Part shown: one piece after another, positions 22,447 to 35,865 of the stretch
Numbering within the stretch: position 1 is the stretch's first letter
Layout of the letters: the number at the start of each line of letters is the position of its first letter
From: Craspedostauros australis
Taxonomy: Eukaryota; Bacillariophyta; Bacillariophyceae; Mastogloiales; Achnanthaceae
Length of the DNA: 64,000 nucleotides
Direction of reading: 5' to 3'
Assembly (NCBI GenBank): GCA_026770025.1
Contig: JAMXDE010000036.1
Coordinates: 62,001-126,000 of the forward strand
Notes under the pieces: model-generated
What the model saw: only the letters and a program-made list of their open reading frames with translations
The model's database searches: none
Told to the model about the DNA's origin: nothing
Program-made: the position numbers and the translations under genes

Positions 22447-23137
22447 AGCAGCCCGAACACCCCAACCATCCAGCCACGCATCCATGCAGCCACTTGTTCA
22501 CTCGTCCATTCGTCCACTCATTCGTCGAGAGATGGATTCATCGACCGATTCATTGTCGGGACCATTACTATAGTCCTAGCTCTATCACTGTCCTCAGGGA
22601 TCACCACTCAGTCTTATGTGGCTTTGCCTATGTCTACTATGAGGAGTGCTGTTGTATCTTGCTCTCGCTCTCTCTTCGCGCAGTGCAAGCCCTCGTATGT
22701 CCAATACTCTAGTGGAATAGGCCTACTATCTATTATAATACATTATATCATAGCTACATGTTCTACGTATGTCAGAGTGCAAGGGCGCTCTTGCTTACCT
22801 TTCTACATTTAAAGCCATTATACGAGTACGGCTGCGCGGATCTCTGATCGTCATGAATAAAATTGTAGAATACGCAGCAATGCATATGCTTTAATAGGAT
22901 TCAACTTCGTTCGTTCTCGTACTTCCGGCATCTCATGTTGGCGTACTCCTATGGTGCCTCGCGCATTGGTGGGCAGTTGCGCTTGCTCTGCTCACCACAC
23001 CTCACCCTTATTGCTATTGTTGCTGCTGTTGCTATTGCTACGCATCCTATTGTGCTACTACCCATCTATTATATTACCTACAGTGCACTCTGATACACAC
23101 AATAATCTACTGTACTTCCCTGTACCCTGAAAGTCCG
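22447..23137. other. Intergenic between convergent genes
   Basis: Separates the acidic protein gene and the 3' end of the DUR3 gene, which face each other. AT-rich CTATTATAATACATTATATCATAG near 22727-22752 may mark 3' ends. No gene seen. Confidence 0.4.
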
Positions 23138-26100
23138 TCAGCTGGAAACGACATTGTGCTGTTCCACGGTCGTGTCCGTGCGCTGCTGTTGGGCAGATCT
23201 CGAGGACCTGGCTGCCCGCATCGATCGCATGGATTGCGACTCGTATTTGCTCATGTCACTTTCCGAGGCGTCATCCTCCCCACTCATGTACGAGCTACCC
23301 ATACCGGCCTCCAGATTGCGCCCGCTACGATCCTTCTGTCTGCGCCGACGCGTGCTCCTCGTCGACCGGACGTCATCTGGTGGCAGGCTGTCCTGGTGCT
23401 CCAGCTGGTACCGCCGGATGTTCCTCTCCATCTCCCTCTTCGCCTCTCGCCTCACATCCCGGCGCCCGTTCTGGCAGGTCATCTTGTCGTACACCCCCTC
23501 GGCCACGTACCGAATGTCATCGAATGACTCCAGGATGGGCAGCACGATGATGACCACGGCGGAACTGAAGCCCCACGCAATGGAGATCGAAACCCAGAAT
23601 GCGAAGTAACCACGCGAGAAGATGCCGGCCGGGATGCTCAGCATCGGCCACGCGAACAGCAGCACGAACGTCAGCACGTAGCCCCGTCGGGTGATCCATT
23701 GCTCGTACCGCGACAGCACAATCGGATCGCGCTGGTCCCGTGTCAGGCCGCGCAGATCGTCCTTCTCCACCAGCGAAATGTGCGTCTCCAATTCGCCGAA
23801 GTCGTAATTCTGCGGATCGGCAAATCTAGAGTAGGCCCAATGGATGAAGGCGCTGGACAGAATGGCCATGAGGTTGCCCGTCAGCATGACCTCGTTGGTG
23901 CCCAGGCTTTCCACCGTGAGCTCCGCGCTCTGGTACATGGCAGCGAACATCCATGCTGCCAGACCCAGGACGAGTCCTGCCCACGCAGCGACGATGGCGC
24001 CGGTCCCCGATGCCTGCTCCCATCGCATGAGGTTCCACAACGGCGCGACGGCTGGTCCGATGATGATGCCCATGAACAGGTACACCCACCCCAGATCCAA
24101 TCCCAGCTCGAACAGCGCGATCGAGAGCGCCCCCATGACGAGGCCGAAGCCCACGATGACGACACGGGAGACGTAAAGGATGTCCTCACCCGTGGCGTTG
24201 GGATTGTAGTACTGCCGATAAATGTCGTAGGCCACGAGCGATGACACCGCGATGGACTCTGAAGACCCTGTCGAGACGATCGCCATGAAAAGCATGACGA
24301 GGATGAGCACGGAGCCGATATCCCCCAGCAGCTCCGTGGCGACCGCCGGTGGGACCAAGCCCGAACTAGCTTCCGCATCAGTGATGGGCAGCTGCAATGC
24401 CGTTGCGACCAACCCGAGGGAGGATGCAAGACAGAAGGGGATGGAGAACCAGCAGAGCCTGAAGAGAGAGTATTGCGTCACATCAGTGTTGCACCAGCAT
24501 GACGCGAATAATCAGAGGTTGGGCAGGACGTCAAACAGTAAAATGCGAGGGACGGTATGACGGGTGGTGGAACGCAGTGGCAAATGGATTACGTGAGATG
24601 GGCATGAGCAACATTGACCAGTTGAATAAATGCACTCGAGTTGTACCAGTATATGAGTATGTGAGATTGTGTGGAGTATGTGGATGCGCGGTACGGGGAG
24701 TGTGGAGACAACCACTCCAGAGTGCGTTAAACGCCTATACTCTGCACGTACACAAAACACAGCATCCTGCTGCGCACATTCGAATTGCTCGCACACGATT
24801 GGTGCTCCAACAGTCTGTACAGAACATTTGCGACTTACCCGGCCAGCATGTATCCTTTGGCGGCGGCGCTGGGTCTCGCCGCGATGGCGGATTGCCAGTA
24901 CGATTGGTCGACGAAGACGGTGCCGAAGTTGCCGACCACATTGATGATACCAAAGAGCAGACCACCCTCCGAGATCATGGTGAGGTAGGATCCGTCGCGA
25001 TTCCCATCGACTGGCCCGCAAGCGTATCGCCCAGGTTCGTAGAAAGATGTTTGGGGCGACCCGTCTTCCGAGAAGATGATGCGGCAGTCCCTGTTGGTGT
25101 AGGACACGGTTTGGGTCATGTAGGTGTAGAGCGCGTCGCTGGAGAAGTCCTTGACGTACACCGTGAAGACCATGGTGATGAGAATGACGAAGATGGTGGT
25201 GGTGTGGAAGTAACTCGCGAGGAAGGTTGCCTGCAACCCACCGGAAGCCGTGTAGACGATGACCCCCCACGGGATGAGGAAGGACGCCACTCGGTAGTCC
25301 ACGCCGGTCAATGCCTCCACGGTGGCCGCGCCTCCAAGCAGCAGCATGGACGTGACGATGATGTTGGCCGCCAAGCAGAAGAAGAGGAACGTTTGGTGCG
25401 CGTAGCGTCCCCAGCGCGCGTGGACGATCTCGCACACCGTATGGGCTGATGGCGCGTTCTTCTTAATGGAGACGGAGAGCACTCCAAACAGAATGATTTG
25501 GACTGTGGCACCGGATGCGTACCTGTCATCGAAGCATGGTGGTGGATCCACGTCGATGTTTTTGCGGGCAGGCAGATTGATAGATCGGCAGAGGGGTGGA
25601 GGGATAGGCAACGGTGTCGGTTGCACGCGGGTCGATGTTTGAAGCAGCGGATGGGACGAGGCGGTGAGCTACGAAGACTTCAGAATGCTTGGCATGTTCG
25701 TGTCCCAGCCGCTCCAAAAGTAGCGCAAAGCAAACAGCAGGAAACACACAGCACACGACACACGGCGCAGTCACGAGAAGAAGAATGGCACAGGCACCAT
25801 CCTTTGGATTGGCATTGCCACGTCGCTGCAGTGCTTTCGCTGCCACCGGATCAACACGGATATTGCGGCGCTCCTGTTGCCCCCATTCCTGTCCCTGTTG
25901 TTTCTCGTGGATCCTGCAAGAGTGGACGCTCGCGGAGAGTAGCTTAGGATTCTCGTCCACAATCCAATCCAATCATCATAGTACGTTTGCAACACGTATG
26001 ATAGCACTTACCAAAACGGACCGGACACGCCGTACGCCCATGCGACGTTGGAGGACTGCAGGAGGGTCGCTGCCCACGTCCACTGACTGACAACGACGGA

Positions 26101-26886
26101 TGCCGTCAGCCCAGTCTTGACCATGCGACCGGCCGTGCTGCTCGGACAAAGACGAGTTGCGATGATTTCGGATTTGTGTCGGAATGGATGCACGTACGGT
26201 ATGGCGGCATGGCACATAATATACGTATGTATGCATGTATGCACGAAGCAGTTGCGCCAACAATGGCAATGATAGATGATATAACATGATACAATCGTAC
26301 AATATATTGCAATGCAATAGGTCACCATACGATGATGCAAAGCTGTGTCAGAGGAGACAAGCATGGGGGTACATACGAGTATTGTACATATGATAGACGT
26401 GCTGAATGCAACCGAGTGCGGCCGATTGCTGGTTGATGAACGAGGCGCATGATCGCTTTTGTCTCGATGATCAGATGATGACGGACTCGACGGATTGCCA
26501 CTTCTCGCCTGCGTGCTTCTTGCTGATACAACACCATGTCTGTGCTCCATACTGATGCCAAGCTTTCTGCGGGTGTAGTGGCAGTATGTACCACACATGA
26601 GACAGCACACACGAGACAACAGTCTGCCAGGAACTTACTTGAAATGCTCGCTGGTGAGAGTCCGCGCTCCTTGAGCTCCGAAGTGATTGTTGACGTGAAA
26701 GAAGATGGTCGTCACGAGACTGAAGAAGATGCCAAAGCCGAGGATGATGGTGTATCCCACAGCCTGCGACAGCGGCGCCTCACCCTCGAAGAAGGACTCT
26801 GCTGCTGCGTACTTTGCAAACGGCGGCACTTCATCGTTCCGTTGGGATGGATCGAAGGTGTCGCCAGTGCCCCCGAAGCTGGACAT
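23138..26886 (-). CDS. DUR3: DUR3-type urea/solute symporter
   Basis: Four exons on the minus strand: 26886-26639, 26137-26012, 25522-24839 and 24458-23138, all joined in phase 2, give 792 residues. Hallmarks of the sodium:solute symporter DUR3 branch are the N-terminal membrane segment [14 protein letters not shown], the block [20 protein letters not shown] then [40 protein letters not shown], and [17 protein letters not shown] then [10 protein letters not shown]. About 14-15 membrane spans are visible. The C-terminal 110 residues are a cytosolic tail rich in Arg/Ser ([13 protein letters not shown]) and acidic Ser sites, possibly regulatory. The known role of the family is high-affinity uptake of urea with H+ or Na+. 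Junction residues FN-TAGR, FW-YASG and AG-LCWF fit the family well, which supports the splicing. Introns of 380-501 bp are long for the window. Confidence 0.93.
24459..24838 (-). other. DUR3 intron 3
   Basis: 380 bp, GTAAGT donor and CTCTCTTCAG acceptor, phase 2. Confidence 0.85.
25523..26011 (-). other. DUR3 intron 2
   Basis: 489 bp, GTAAGT donor and GATGACAG acceptor, phase 2. Confidence 0.85.
26138..26638 (-). other. DUR3 intron 1
   Basis: 501 bp, GTAAGT donor and CCGAGCAG acceptor, phase 2. Contains short ATGCATGTATGCA repeats. Confidence 0.85.
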
Positions 26887-29800
26887 GATGAAATGCGTCG
26901 CGGTACGAGCAGATATCCGTTATCGCCAGATGGGATGTTGTGACCAACAGGGAGACGGATCTGGCTCCTGGTGTTCTTGCTGGTGTTCTTGCTGGTGTTC
27001 TTGCTGCGTCACCTGTGTGCTGCTTCTGATGGATTACGAGTACGACTATGGTGGATTGGAGTGTAGTGGAGTGCAGTGTAGCGGAGGAGAAAGTATGGTG
27101 CGACCATGCACAATGTCACGCTTCTTCCTTCCGTCTGATCGGTCGATCGATCGTCCACTCTTTTGATGTTCGCTGAGATTGCTTCCGTCTTTTGCGTCGG
27201 GAAGAGTTCTTCAACTGGAACTCTCTCTCCCTCTCTCTGTCAAGCTGCCTCTGATTGATGCTGATGCTGATTCTGATTGTCCTTCCAGCTCGCTGGTGGA
27301 TGTGCAGATGGTCTCTACCAATAAAACTATTATAGAATAGAATATAATGTTATATTATGTAGAATACGATGTCTCTCTAGCTCTCTGGCCTTCGCACACA
27401 CTCTTGATTGCACATGAATGCACTTGGTTGCGTTAATCTGCACAAGCTATTACCGAGAGTGGTTTCAATTTGGTGGCGTTTGACAGGTTTGGCGCGCACC
27501 TCGACTGCGGGGGTGGACCGCCTGATGGCTTTCTCATCCTTTTGTGTTTTCCTTCTTCCCATCGCGGCTGGTGAACATCGCACACATCAGGCCCATTGGC
27601 GCGCACAAACAACAAGGAACGAGAGGCAGAACGGGGACAAGAATGAGTGGGGACATTCTTCTTCAGCTCGTTTTGGTGAACATCGTGGGTCATCCAACCT
27701 CTTTTGGGTACCGCGTTGGACACAAGAATTGCGACAAGAAATGTCGACATGACTGATTGTTCATGACTGAAATAACGTCATTATAACGTTCTGGTGTGAC
27801 ACGCTCACATTTTCGGTTCCATCCGCAAAATCAACAGACTCATGTGTTTTCTGGCAGCACAGCGCCAACAAATGTGGATCCATCTCACAGTTCGGCCTTG
27901 ACTGGATGCAGGCGATGACGGTGCTGCCACCGTCGCCGTTGTTGCAGTTCCCATGAGCATCAGCAACTTTTGGAATGATCAACGAATCGGACGAACGAAC
28001 GAACGATCCGTTTACTCCAGTGATGTTTGTGTGTGTCGTATCATACTCGGACAGCGAGACAGTGACACCTGTGTGTGCAGATGCGACTATCTTCCTCCAA
28101 AGTGTGTGGGGCAGCGATCGTGGTCGTCATTCTTCCGTGTTTGTCACCGTCGTTCCGATGAACATCGATGGAGAGAATGAAAGAAGTCAAGCCTCATCAT
28201 CAACCTCAAACTCAACCTCGACATGAATCCAGTCCAAACCAAGCTGTCGGCAACGCACAACAGAACGGCGACGACACCAACAAGGGCTGCTCTACACGAT
28301 TACAGGGACAGGGCAAGTAAGAGGCTTCTGAGTGCAACGCCTTACACGCTTTCCGGAAACCACGTTTCTCGTTGCTGCAACATCCTTGTGGACGATGTTT
28401 GTGTTTGTATGTGATGACGTGCGATACAAGTGCCGCAAGAACCACGAGCAGAAAATCAACTCGAAAACGCCAAGCACTCTCAGCGGATCATCTCCACACC
28501 ACTTGAGGTTTCGCGATAGTGCGTGAGTCCATTCGGCGACTTGTTGCACGAGGTACGAGTGCGCGCTTCACCTGTTGCCACGGTGGCATCGATCCGGATT
28601 TCATCATGATCTGTTGATGGCCAAACACGAGCCTGATGGAGCGCGGATGTTGCGGTAGGGACAAAGTGGAGCGGAGAGAGGAGATGGGACAAGAGAAATA
28701 GCATGACAAGGGATGAGGATCCGATACTTGTTGGCCCCGTTTCGCCTTGCCATCTTCTTGTGGTCATTCGTACGCACTCGGAGTTGCACACACCATGAAT
28801 TTGTTCCTGTGTGGCGCTGTTGTTTTATTCGTTCATCGGCCGTTTCTGTTTGCTGTGTGTTTTGTCGTTGTCGCGTTTCTATGAACGGATCTGTCGCATT
28901 CGTGCACCCATGAAGATATCCATTCCTTGTCTGTGTTGGTACGCGTACGACGATTCGTACGAGTACGCGCTGATGCAAGGTCCAAGAGACAAGAAGAGCA
29001 GCGTGGAGAGCGAATAGTCTTCGACAGCATCACTGATGGCCGTCCTTGTCCCTCTTCACATCTTTCCATCCACCAATTCGTCCACACAGTCGTCACAAAT
29101 GCTCGTGAGCGCTGTTCTTCTGCGCTCACAAAATAGAATAGAGCACGAGTTACACATGATGCTCAACTGTGCACGCGCACACACAAACACATGCACGCAC
29201 ACTCTTGTGAACCCCCTTTTGTTGCAGGATGAGAAGAAGAACAGAGAACGAAGCACGGGCCATCTTGGTCTTTCGTCGTCTCCTTGTGGCAAGGGGAGGA
29301 GGGGATCACCCTGCTCTGCCATGCACTGCGAGCAATTGTACTACTTTTCGGAACCACAACACCAATGAAACGAAACCGCATCGTGGCGTTTCTGACCATC
29401 GGTCCGACCGACAGATAGCTTGCATCACATCAGCACTTTGAGTGGTCTTTCCCTCAACCATGGGCTCGTATATTTGGAGGAAGTGTCAGGTCGTACAGCA
29501 GAGCTCATGGCGCTGCCCGCGCTTGTGCACAATCATCCCTGATTCCACCTGATCACCCAGCCTACCAGTCAGCCAGCCAACCAGCTCACTCTTCATGAAG
29601 GTCGAACAAGTTGGACATGATTTCGGCTCCATCTCTGCCTCTGACTTGGAAGTGATCGTATCACACGAGGAGAACACTGTGTACTCTGCGACCTGGAGGC
29701 CGCACCAATACGATGACGTCCACCGACGCTGACGCTAAACGTGACGTTGGTGAAAGCAAAGGACCGGCGGTGGGTGATGGGGTACGGGGCGAACCCCTCT

Positions 29801-32002
29801 CGGATCACCCCTTTCTTCTCCGAAGAGAGTGATGCGGCTCTGCACCACCTTGGTGCCGTTTTTCTTTTGTCGAACTCCAGCTATTCGTCACGGATGATTA
29901 CTCAGCTCTCGTGTCTCGATTGGCGTGGTAGAGTAAGTCGCGTGGTATCTGGCTCGCGAGCGTACGAGGAGCTCGTGCCGCTGCCATCCAACACCTCTAC
30001 CTTGGGGATGGTGCGCCGCTCGCCCATCTGTCTCCCTCTCTCTGTGTGTGCTTGTGTGCGTCTCCAGAAATGCCCCAAGGTCCCCTGGAATCAATAGGCC
30101 CCCTTCTGCCCCCGCGGATGCGAATAGCTCGTAGTTGCGCCAGCACTCATCTTCGGAGGAGTAACTGAATGAGCGCTCTCTGCGCTGTCGATCATGCATT
30201 GTACCAGTGTTGATGATACCCCGCCCCTGATCCTTTCGCGTTCGTCTCTGGTTCCGCTCCCTGCGACGGATGAGGAACGGGAACAGAGAGCAAGGCGCAG
30301 ATTGGCGAAGAAGTGATGGAGTGATCGAGTGATGGACACTGAGAGAAACCACGAAACATGCGCGCACGAGCCAGAGATAGAAAACTCTCTCTCACTCACT
30401 CACCCATCCACCCACTCACCCACTTGCATACGCCGGAGAGAAGGGATGGGCACAGTCAACAGGCCAACTGGCGAACACTCGGGCAAGTGAACGTGGCGTG
30501 ATGGCGAGTGCGGTTAGGTACTTGTGTTCATGGTGCATGGGCGCGGTTGATGCAAACCGGCTGGGGCTTTCTGCCGTCGCGCGCACACACACAGGGAGAA
30601 AAGCACATCATTCCCAAGGTTGCCGTTTGCCATTGTCGGCATCAGATCCTCTGCAAAGTCGCTCGTGCCTCGTAGTGCCGCGCCTTACCCACCTGACATC
30701 GACACGTACAGATCCGACCTCTCTGGAGGAGAGCGACGCAATCTTGCTACGCCAAACAAGGCAGCGAGCCACTGTATCAACCCAGTGTTCCGCGAACGGG
30801 TGTGCCGTGATCCCTTGGCATTGGTTTGTGCGTTATTCTGTGACCAACACAAAGAAAGGGCAGGACAGCAGAAGTGAAAAAGCCCCGCCAGTATGTGTAT
30901 CATGACGTTCGCGATTAAGTGTCGTTGCTTGCGCCATTGCGCGTTCGCATGACGATTGGAAGATGTTTTTCCGCTTTCTGAGAGGCGAACGGGCCTTGCG
31001 ATCGGGCCTTTTGACAACTGTTGGCGCATCGGATAAATCTTGCAGTTTCACAAATGTATTGGGCTTTTCAAGGGAGTTTGTCGATTGCAACGGAGTGGTC
31101 CATCACAAGTGAAGGGTGTCGAATCGAACATCGGAATCTGATCGGTGACGCTCTTGCGTTCTGGTACACATTCTACGTGTGTATGATGTGTACGTTGGTG
31201 CCGTTGACGAGAAGCACGATACGGTACTGGCGGCCCGTCAAAGAAATGTCCCGCGGCTATCCGAACACAGGCATAATCAGGCGGACATGGCCTCGCGAAA
31301 GTGTCGCCGGCTCATGCCAAGACCAGAAGAAGCGTGGACAGCCAATCAGAATTGGCGCAGTTTTATCACAGAAAGACCTTTGCAACTGGCACGTTTAAGT
31401 TCGGCACGGCGCACACCATCATCACCCAATGCACCAACAACGACACGTTTGCCGATACGATGGTGACAAGCACATCGTGTCAATCACTCCACCAAAAAGA
31501 CTTTTTTGACCATGTGGCGGTGTTCCGTGGGTGGTTTGTGGCAGAGAGACTGTGATTGTGCGCGCGAGGACTGTTCGCGATGGTCCAATTTCTCGCCACC
31601 GCATTGCCGTGTTGTTGGTGCATGGCCACGCAGTTCGAGCACCCGAGACAAAGGTGAACACACGGCAACAACACGAGGATGACAGGAAGGACATCAGCGA
31701 CAAACCAGGCCAAGTGCACGAAACAGCACCATGACAAAACCGCGAAAACGAAACGCCAAAAAGCAACAACAAACAGAATCACCTTCGTGGATGGACACAA
31801 ATCACAAATTCTGGAATCAGAGCTCCCATACTTCCGAACACCACCAAAGCCGCAACCAACAACCAACAACCGACAAGCTCTCTGCGCAACATCTGCAACA
31901 TCTGCAACAACCATACACGTAGAACGAAGGTCAACTCGATAGACAACTGGATAGACGACCCGATAGACAACAGCCGTGTGCAAACAACATAAACACCACA
32001 TC
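26887..32002. other. 5.1 kb without a supported gene
   Basis: Upstream of both DUR3 (-) and the HSF gene (+). Holds a 12-bp repeat (CTGGTGTTCTTG, three copies, about 26975-27010) and an AT-rich stretch near 27325-27365. Many short frames on both strands, none with motifs or plausible splice partners. The stretch just before 32003 is A/C-rich and probably the leader of the HSF gene. Confidence 0.4.
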
Positions 32003-34749
32003 ATGAGCGAAGAACAGAAGAAGCAAGAAGAGCAGCAACGCCAGCAGCTCATCCAAACCATCCTGCTCCAACAGAACCAATCCTCGACCCCCGGAGAAGG
32101 CTCCATTGATGGCAGCCAGCTGCATGAACACATGCTTCAGCAACACCAGCAGCCATCAGGAGGCAGCACAGGAGGATGCGGAGACTCGTCAGATGGACAT
32201 GACGACGAAGACGTCGAGAACGGATTTGAGATCCCCCAGCGATTCACCAAGAGCGGTCGCAAACGCGCAGTTCCGTTCCCCATGAAGGTAAGCAGCCAGC
32301 TGCAGCGCTCGTGGTGCCTGAGATACAGAGAGCGAGTGTGTTTGTGTTTGCAAGTGTTGTATGTGTTGTATGTGGCAGGCTCTACGTTGCGTCTTGCCGC
32401 GTGCAAGGTCCATTCATCCCATCCCAGCCAAATCCCGCCAAAGACAAGTCCCACACCATCTCCACGGCCCCAAGAAGAAAGAAACGTGCTTCGCCGACTC
32501 CGCGAACCCACTGCAGCAGCAACAACCACACCATCATCACTGCCGCAATCGCTACCACAACCGTCATCACCAACCAAAGGAAAGGAGAGGAAAGTCGAAT
32601 TCCAACCCACGGCTCCCATCACGTCCTGGGGCCTTCCGCGCAAAACACCACCTCATGTGCCAGCAACCAACGAGTCTCAGAACCACATGATCAGCATCGA
32701 CATCGACAGCGCAAGTGCAGCTCATCGGATCAGACGACATCAGATCAGACTGCAGCTATGCTTGGCCTTGCTCGAGAGGCTGCTGTTCTCATGGGGCAGG
32801 ATGGTCACTGGCGACTCCAACGAAGGAAAGAAGACACCCAGCACAAGCACGCACAAGCACAACCAGAAGCACACACGAAGCCGAAGATTACGCGCAAGAC
32901 CACGACCATGATAAGCAAGCAAGAAGAGCACGGACAACAAGGGACAAGGCAAAGAATGGACACGCAGCGAAGACTTTGGCACGCTGCGCAACCCACTATG
33001 ACCGCCATGCCTTCTGTCTTGATTTGTCTTGCCTCGATTTTGTCTCGTTTTCCTTTGCTGGAATGCTCTGCTGCTCTGACATGCAAACGAACATCCGAGT
33101 TCACCACCGCAGCACAGCAGCGCACCAACAGGAACGCCTCCGCTCATGCCAGTCACCCCCCACGTGCTGTGGACATGTGCACATGATGGCTGGGAGCATT
33201 CTGTCTCCTGTGTTGCCTTCCGTCACGGAGGCAGAGCAAGTCTTGTGCTCGTTTCCACGACCAGCCACGAGTCGTGGCATTCCACCACAGAAGTCCCTTT
33301 TTGTCCCTGATACTCTACTTGTGCCTTTCTTGTGGGCGCGGGTACGAGTACGAATCCGAATACTTTTCTTCACACCCTCACACATTTATCCTGTTCCCTG
33401 TACCTTGCTTGCATTCTTGTGCCTTTGTTGGTTGTACGTGCATTGATACTCTCGTGCACGTCCGGCTGATGGGCGGAATGACATCTTCGCTTCCAACCGA
33501 CACTCCACACACGCCGATCCGGGGCAACTTTGTCGCTCGAACATCACCTCCACCATGACAACAACAACAACAACACCAACAACAACTGCCACCAACGATG
33601 AACGATGAACGATGAACGATAAACAATCCGCAGCTCATGAAAGTCTTGTCCAACAAGAAGTTCAAGCACATCATCACATGGATGCCAAGCGGCAAGTCCT
33701 TCACCATCCTCAAGCCAAAGGCATTTGTTGCCGAGATCCTCCCGGAGCACTTCAAGAGCGCCAAGTACTCATCCTTCACCCGCAAGCTCCACCGATGGGG
33801 ATTCATGCGACATTACCGCGGCGAAGAGGCGGGTGCCTTCTACCACAAGGACTTCCAGAAGGATGATCTCGACCTCGCGGAGAAGATGACATGCCACAAG
33901 GTTGAGCCGTCCAAGGCCGCAGGAGTGGTCAAGAAGACCATGGGCGGAGTGCAGAAGCTGGATGGCATGCCAGGGAGCCTTTCGGGTCTCGTCCATCTGG
34001 ACGGCATGGACAGAACCGGCCTAGGCGAAGACGACATGAAGCAGCCAAGCCTCGCGGGCTCCCTCGCCAACCAGGCCATCCAGCGGCAGCAGATCCTGGC
34101 AGGCAACATCCGCAACGGCCTTGGAGGCAACATGGGCGCCATTAACGGCGCCATCAACGGCAGTCTCGGGGCTGGATTCGGCGCCAATGTCGCAGGTCAC
34201 TCCCTCCCCAACATGGAGCAACAGAGGGAGCAGCGACGAGTCCCCACCTCGCTCCCACCGGACATCATGCTCCAATTGCAGCGGCAGCAGCAGCAACTCC
34301 GCATCTCGGAGCAACCTCCATCGCAGCAGATGGCCCCCACCCTGGACGCTGTCATCGAGCTGGAGGTCAACCGCCGATTAAAGGAGCGCATCCGCATCGC
34401 GGCTTCGGCACGCCACCACCAGTCCCTCATGCAGGGGCAGGCGGGTCTTTCCGCCACCAACTCCGCGGCTGCTGCAGCCCAGGCACGCCATCAGCACCAG
34501 CACGCGCACCATCATGCCCACAGGGGCGCCGGTGCGCAGCCATCGGCGTCCACCTTGGCGTGGAACAACATCCAAGGACAGACCCTGCGCAACGTGCTCG
34601 TGCAGATGGAGATCGCCAAACGCCAAGGAACGCTGGATCCCACTCTCCTGGCCCTCGCCACCGGCAACTTCTCCAGGCTCGGTGGCAACAACAACAGCGG
34701 AGAGGAGGACCTGCCAAGGACGAACATCCAGGGAGCCAGAACAGCCTAA
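32003..34749 (+). CDS. HSF-type DNA-binding protein
   Basis: Exons 32003-32287 and 33634-34749 encode 466 residues with a phase-0 intron of 1346 bp. The N-terminal 80 residues are Gln/Ser/Gly-rich. The heat-shock-factor domain starts at the exon junction (VPFPMK-LMKVLSNKKF) and continues HIITWMPSGKSFTILKPK, FVAEILPEHFKSAKYSSF, TRKLHRWGFMRHY and GAFYHKDFQKDDLDLA, ending near residue 190. The rest is low-complexity Gly/Ala/Gln/His-rich with one helical stretch (AVIELEVNRRLKERIRIAAS) and a Leu-rich end. HSF-domain proteins are the largest transcription-factor family in diatoms, with mostly unknown targets. RWGF replaces the usual (I/M)YGF of the recognition-helix end. Splitting the domain right at its first helix is typical of the family's gene structure as far as I know. 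Confidence 0.9.
32288..33633 (+). other. Long HSF-gene intron
   Basis: 1346 bp, GTAAGC donor, CCGCAG acceptor, by far the longest intron in the window. It ends in (CAA)n and GATGAAC tandem repeats (about 33557-33625) just before the acceptor. The donor and acceptor were chosen because they alone restore the HSF domain. A hidden exon or alternative first exon is possible. Confidence 0.75.
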
Positions 34750-35627
34750 GTCCCCCGCGCCAATGTGGCGATGCATCGATGCGCGCATATCCGACGCCGT
34801 GCGCTGATTGCCGCCCCGTCGCTCCTACACATGTCTCGCCGTTGTGCGCGAAGGAGCATGTGACTGAAGTTTGCACGTGGTGCCGTGATGCCATGCTGCA
34901 CTCTCATGTACGCGCATGGCACGCACGTGGCACATCCCGCACTTCTTCAGTTACATTCACCTTCGTGTCCACCCAAGATCACGGCAAGACGCGTACATGG
35001 ACAGGAACAGCGCCGACGAGCAGCCAGCACCACCAAGGCATCGCCCACCAACTCCATTCATTCGTGTGTTTGTGTACGCGAATGTCCGCATCCAACCGGC
35101 GCCATACACACCTCGTGAGCTGTGTGGTGCATGAGCTCTGCCCGGAAACAAGATATTTTAGAACGGTGCAAGTACAACACGACAGGAGACAAGGATGCGG
35201 AAATGCGCGAGGTGAGAGGGCGCGAAGCACTGTCGTGCAAAGCACTGGCTTATCCCTCTCGCCAACAGCAACGGGTGGGGAGTTGGGTTTGGGAAAGCAC
35301 ACCGAAACCAAGAAGAGCAGAACGCAAACAGATCACAGACAGAACAAAGACAGCGCCGACAGTAGAAGACTGTCAGCCACTGTGAATATCACCACGGCGA
35401 AGAAGCGCCACGGGAAGATGGGTCAAGGGTCCGCCCAAACACGGACTTGATAGAGAGCATAGCAAGATACGATACGAGATGATACGATACGATACGATAC
35501 GATACGAGATGAGTATACCTGTAGTGGAAGAGATAAATGGGGAAAGGTAACTACCGATAGATATAAATCAACAGAGTTTGAAGAAAACACTTGACAGCGG
35601 CGCATGGAGGCATCAGACAGCTTTCGC

Positions 35628-35706
35628 ACTCGGCTCCCTCAGCGTCCTGTGCAGTTCCACCACTCCAGAACCAATGTGAACTGCGACATCACGCAGGAGC
35701 CGAGTG
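35628..35706. repeat. Nested inverted repeat
   Basis: CACTCGGCTCC (35628-35638) pairs with GGAGCCGAGTG (35696-35706). Inside, GCAGTTC (35651-35657) pairs with GAACTGC (35678-35684). The transcript or single strand would form a long two-part stem. Confidence 0.8.
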
Positions 35707-35734
35707 TGAAGTGCCTCTAATTGGTCTGCCCAAG

Positions 35735-35865
35735 GAATTCTCGTGATGTCGGAGCCTGTCAGTGCGACTCGCGCAGTTCACCAGAATTCTGGTGGTGTTG
35801 GAGTCTGTCAGTACGACTACTTGCGCAGTGTATCAGAATTCTCGTAATGTCCGAGGCTATCGGTG
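35735..35865. repeat. 49-52 bp tandem repeat, about 2.7 copies
   Basis: Units start GAATTCT at 35735, 35784 and 35836 and share GAATTCTCGTGATGTCGGAG-like sequence followed by a CTGTCAGTRCGACT block. The last unit is incomplete. Confidence 0.8.

Noticed and set aside
23699-24244. Plus-strand frames opposite DUR3
   Set aside because: His/Arg/Gln-rich antisense shadows. DUR3 family blocks are on the minus strand.
30498-30905. Plus-strand frame of 135 codons
   Set aside because: No domain, no splice partner, and similar frames overlap on the other strand.
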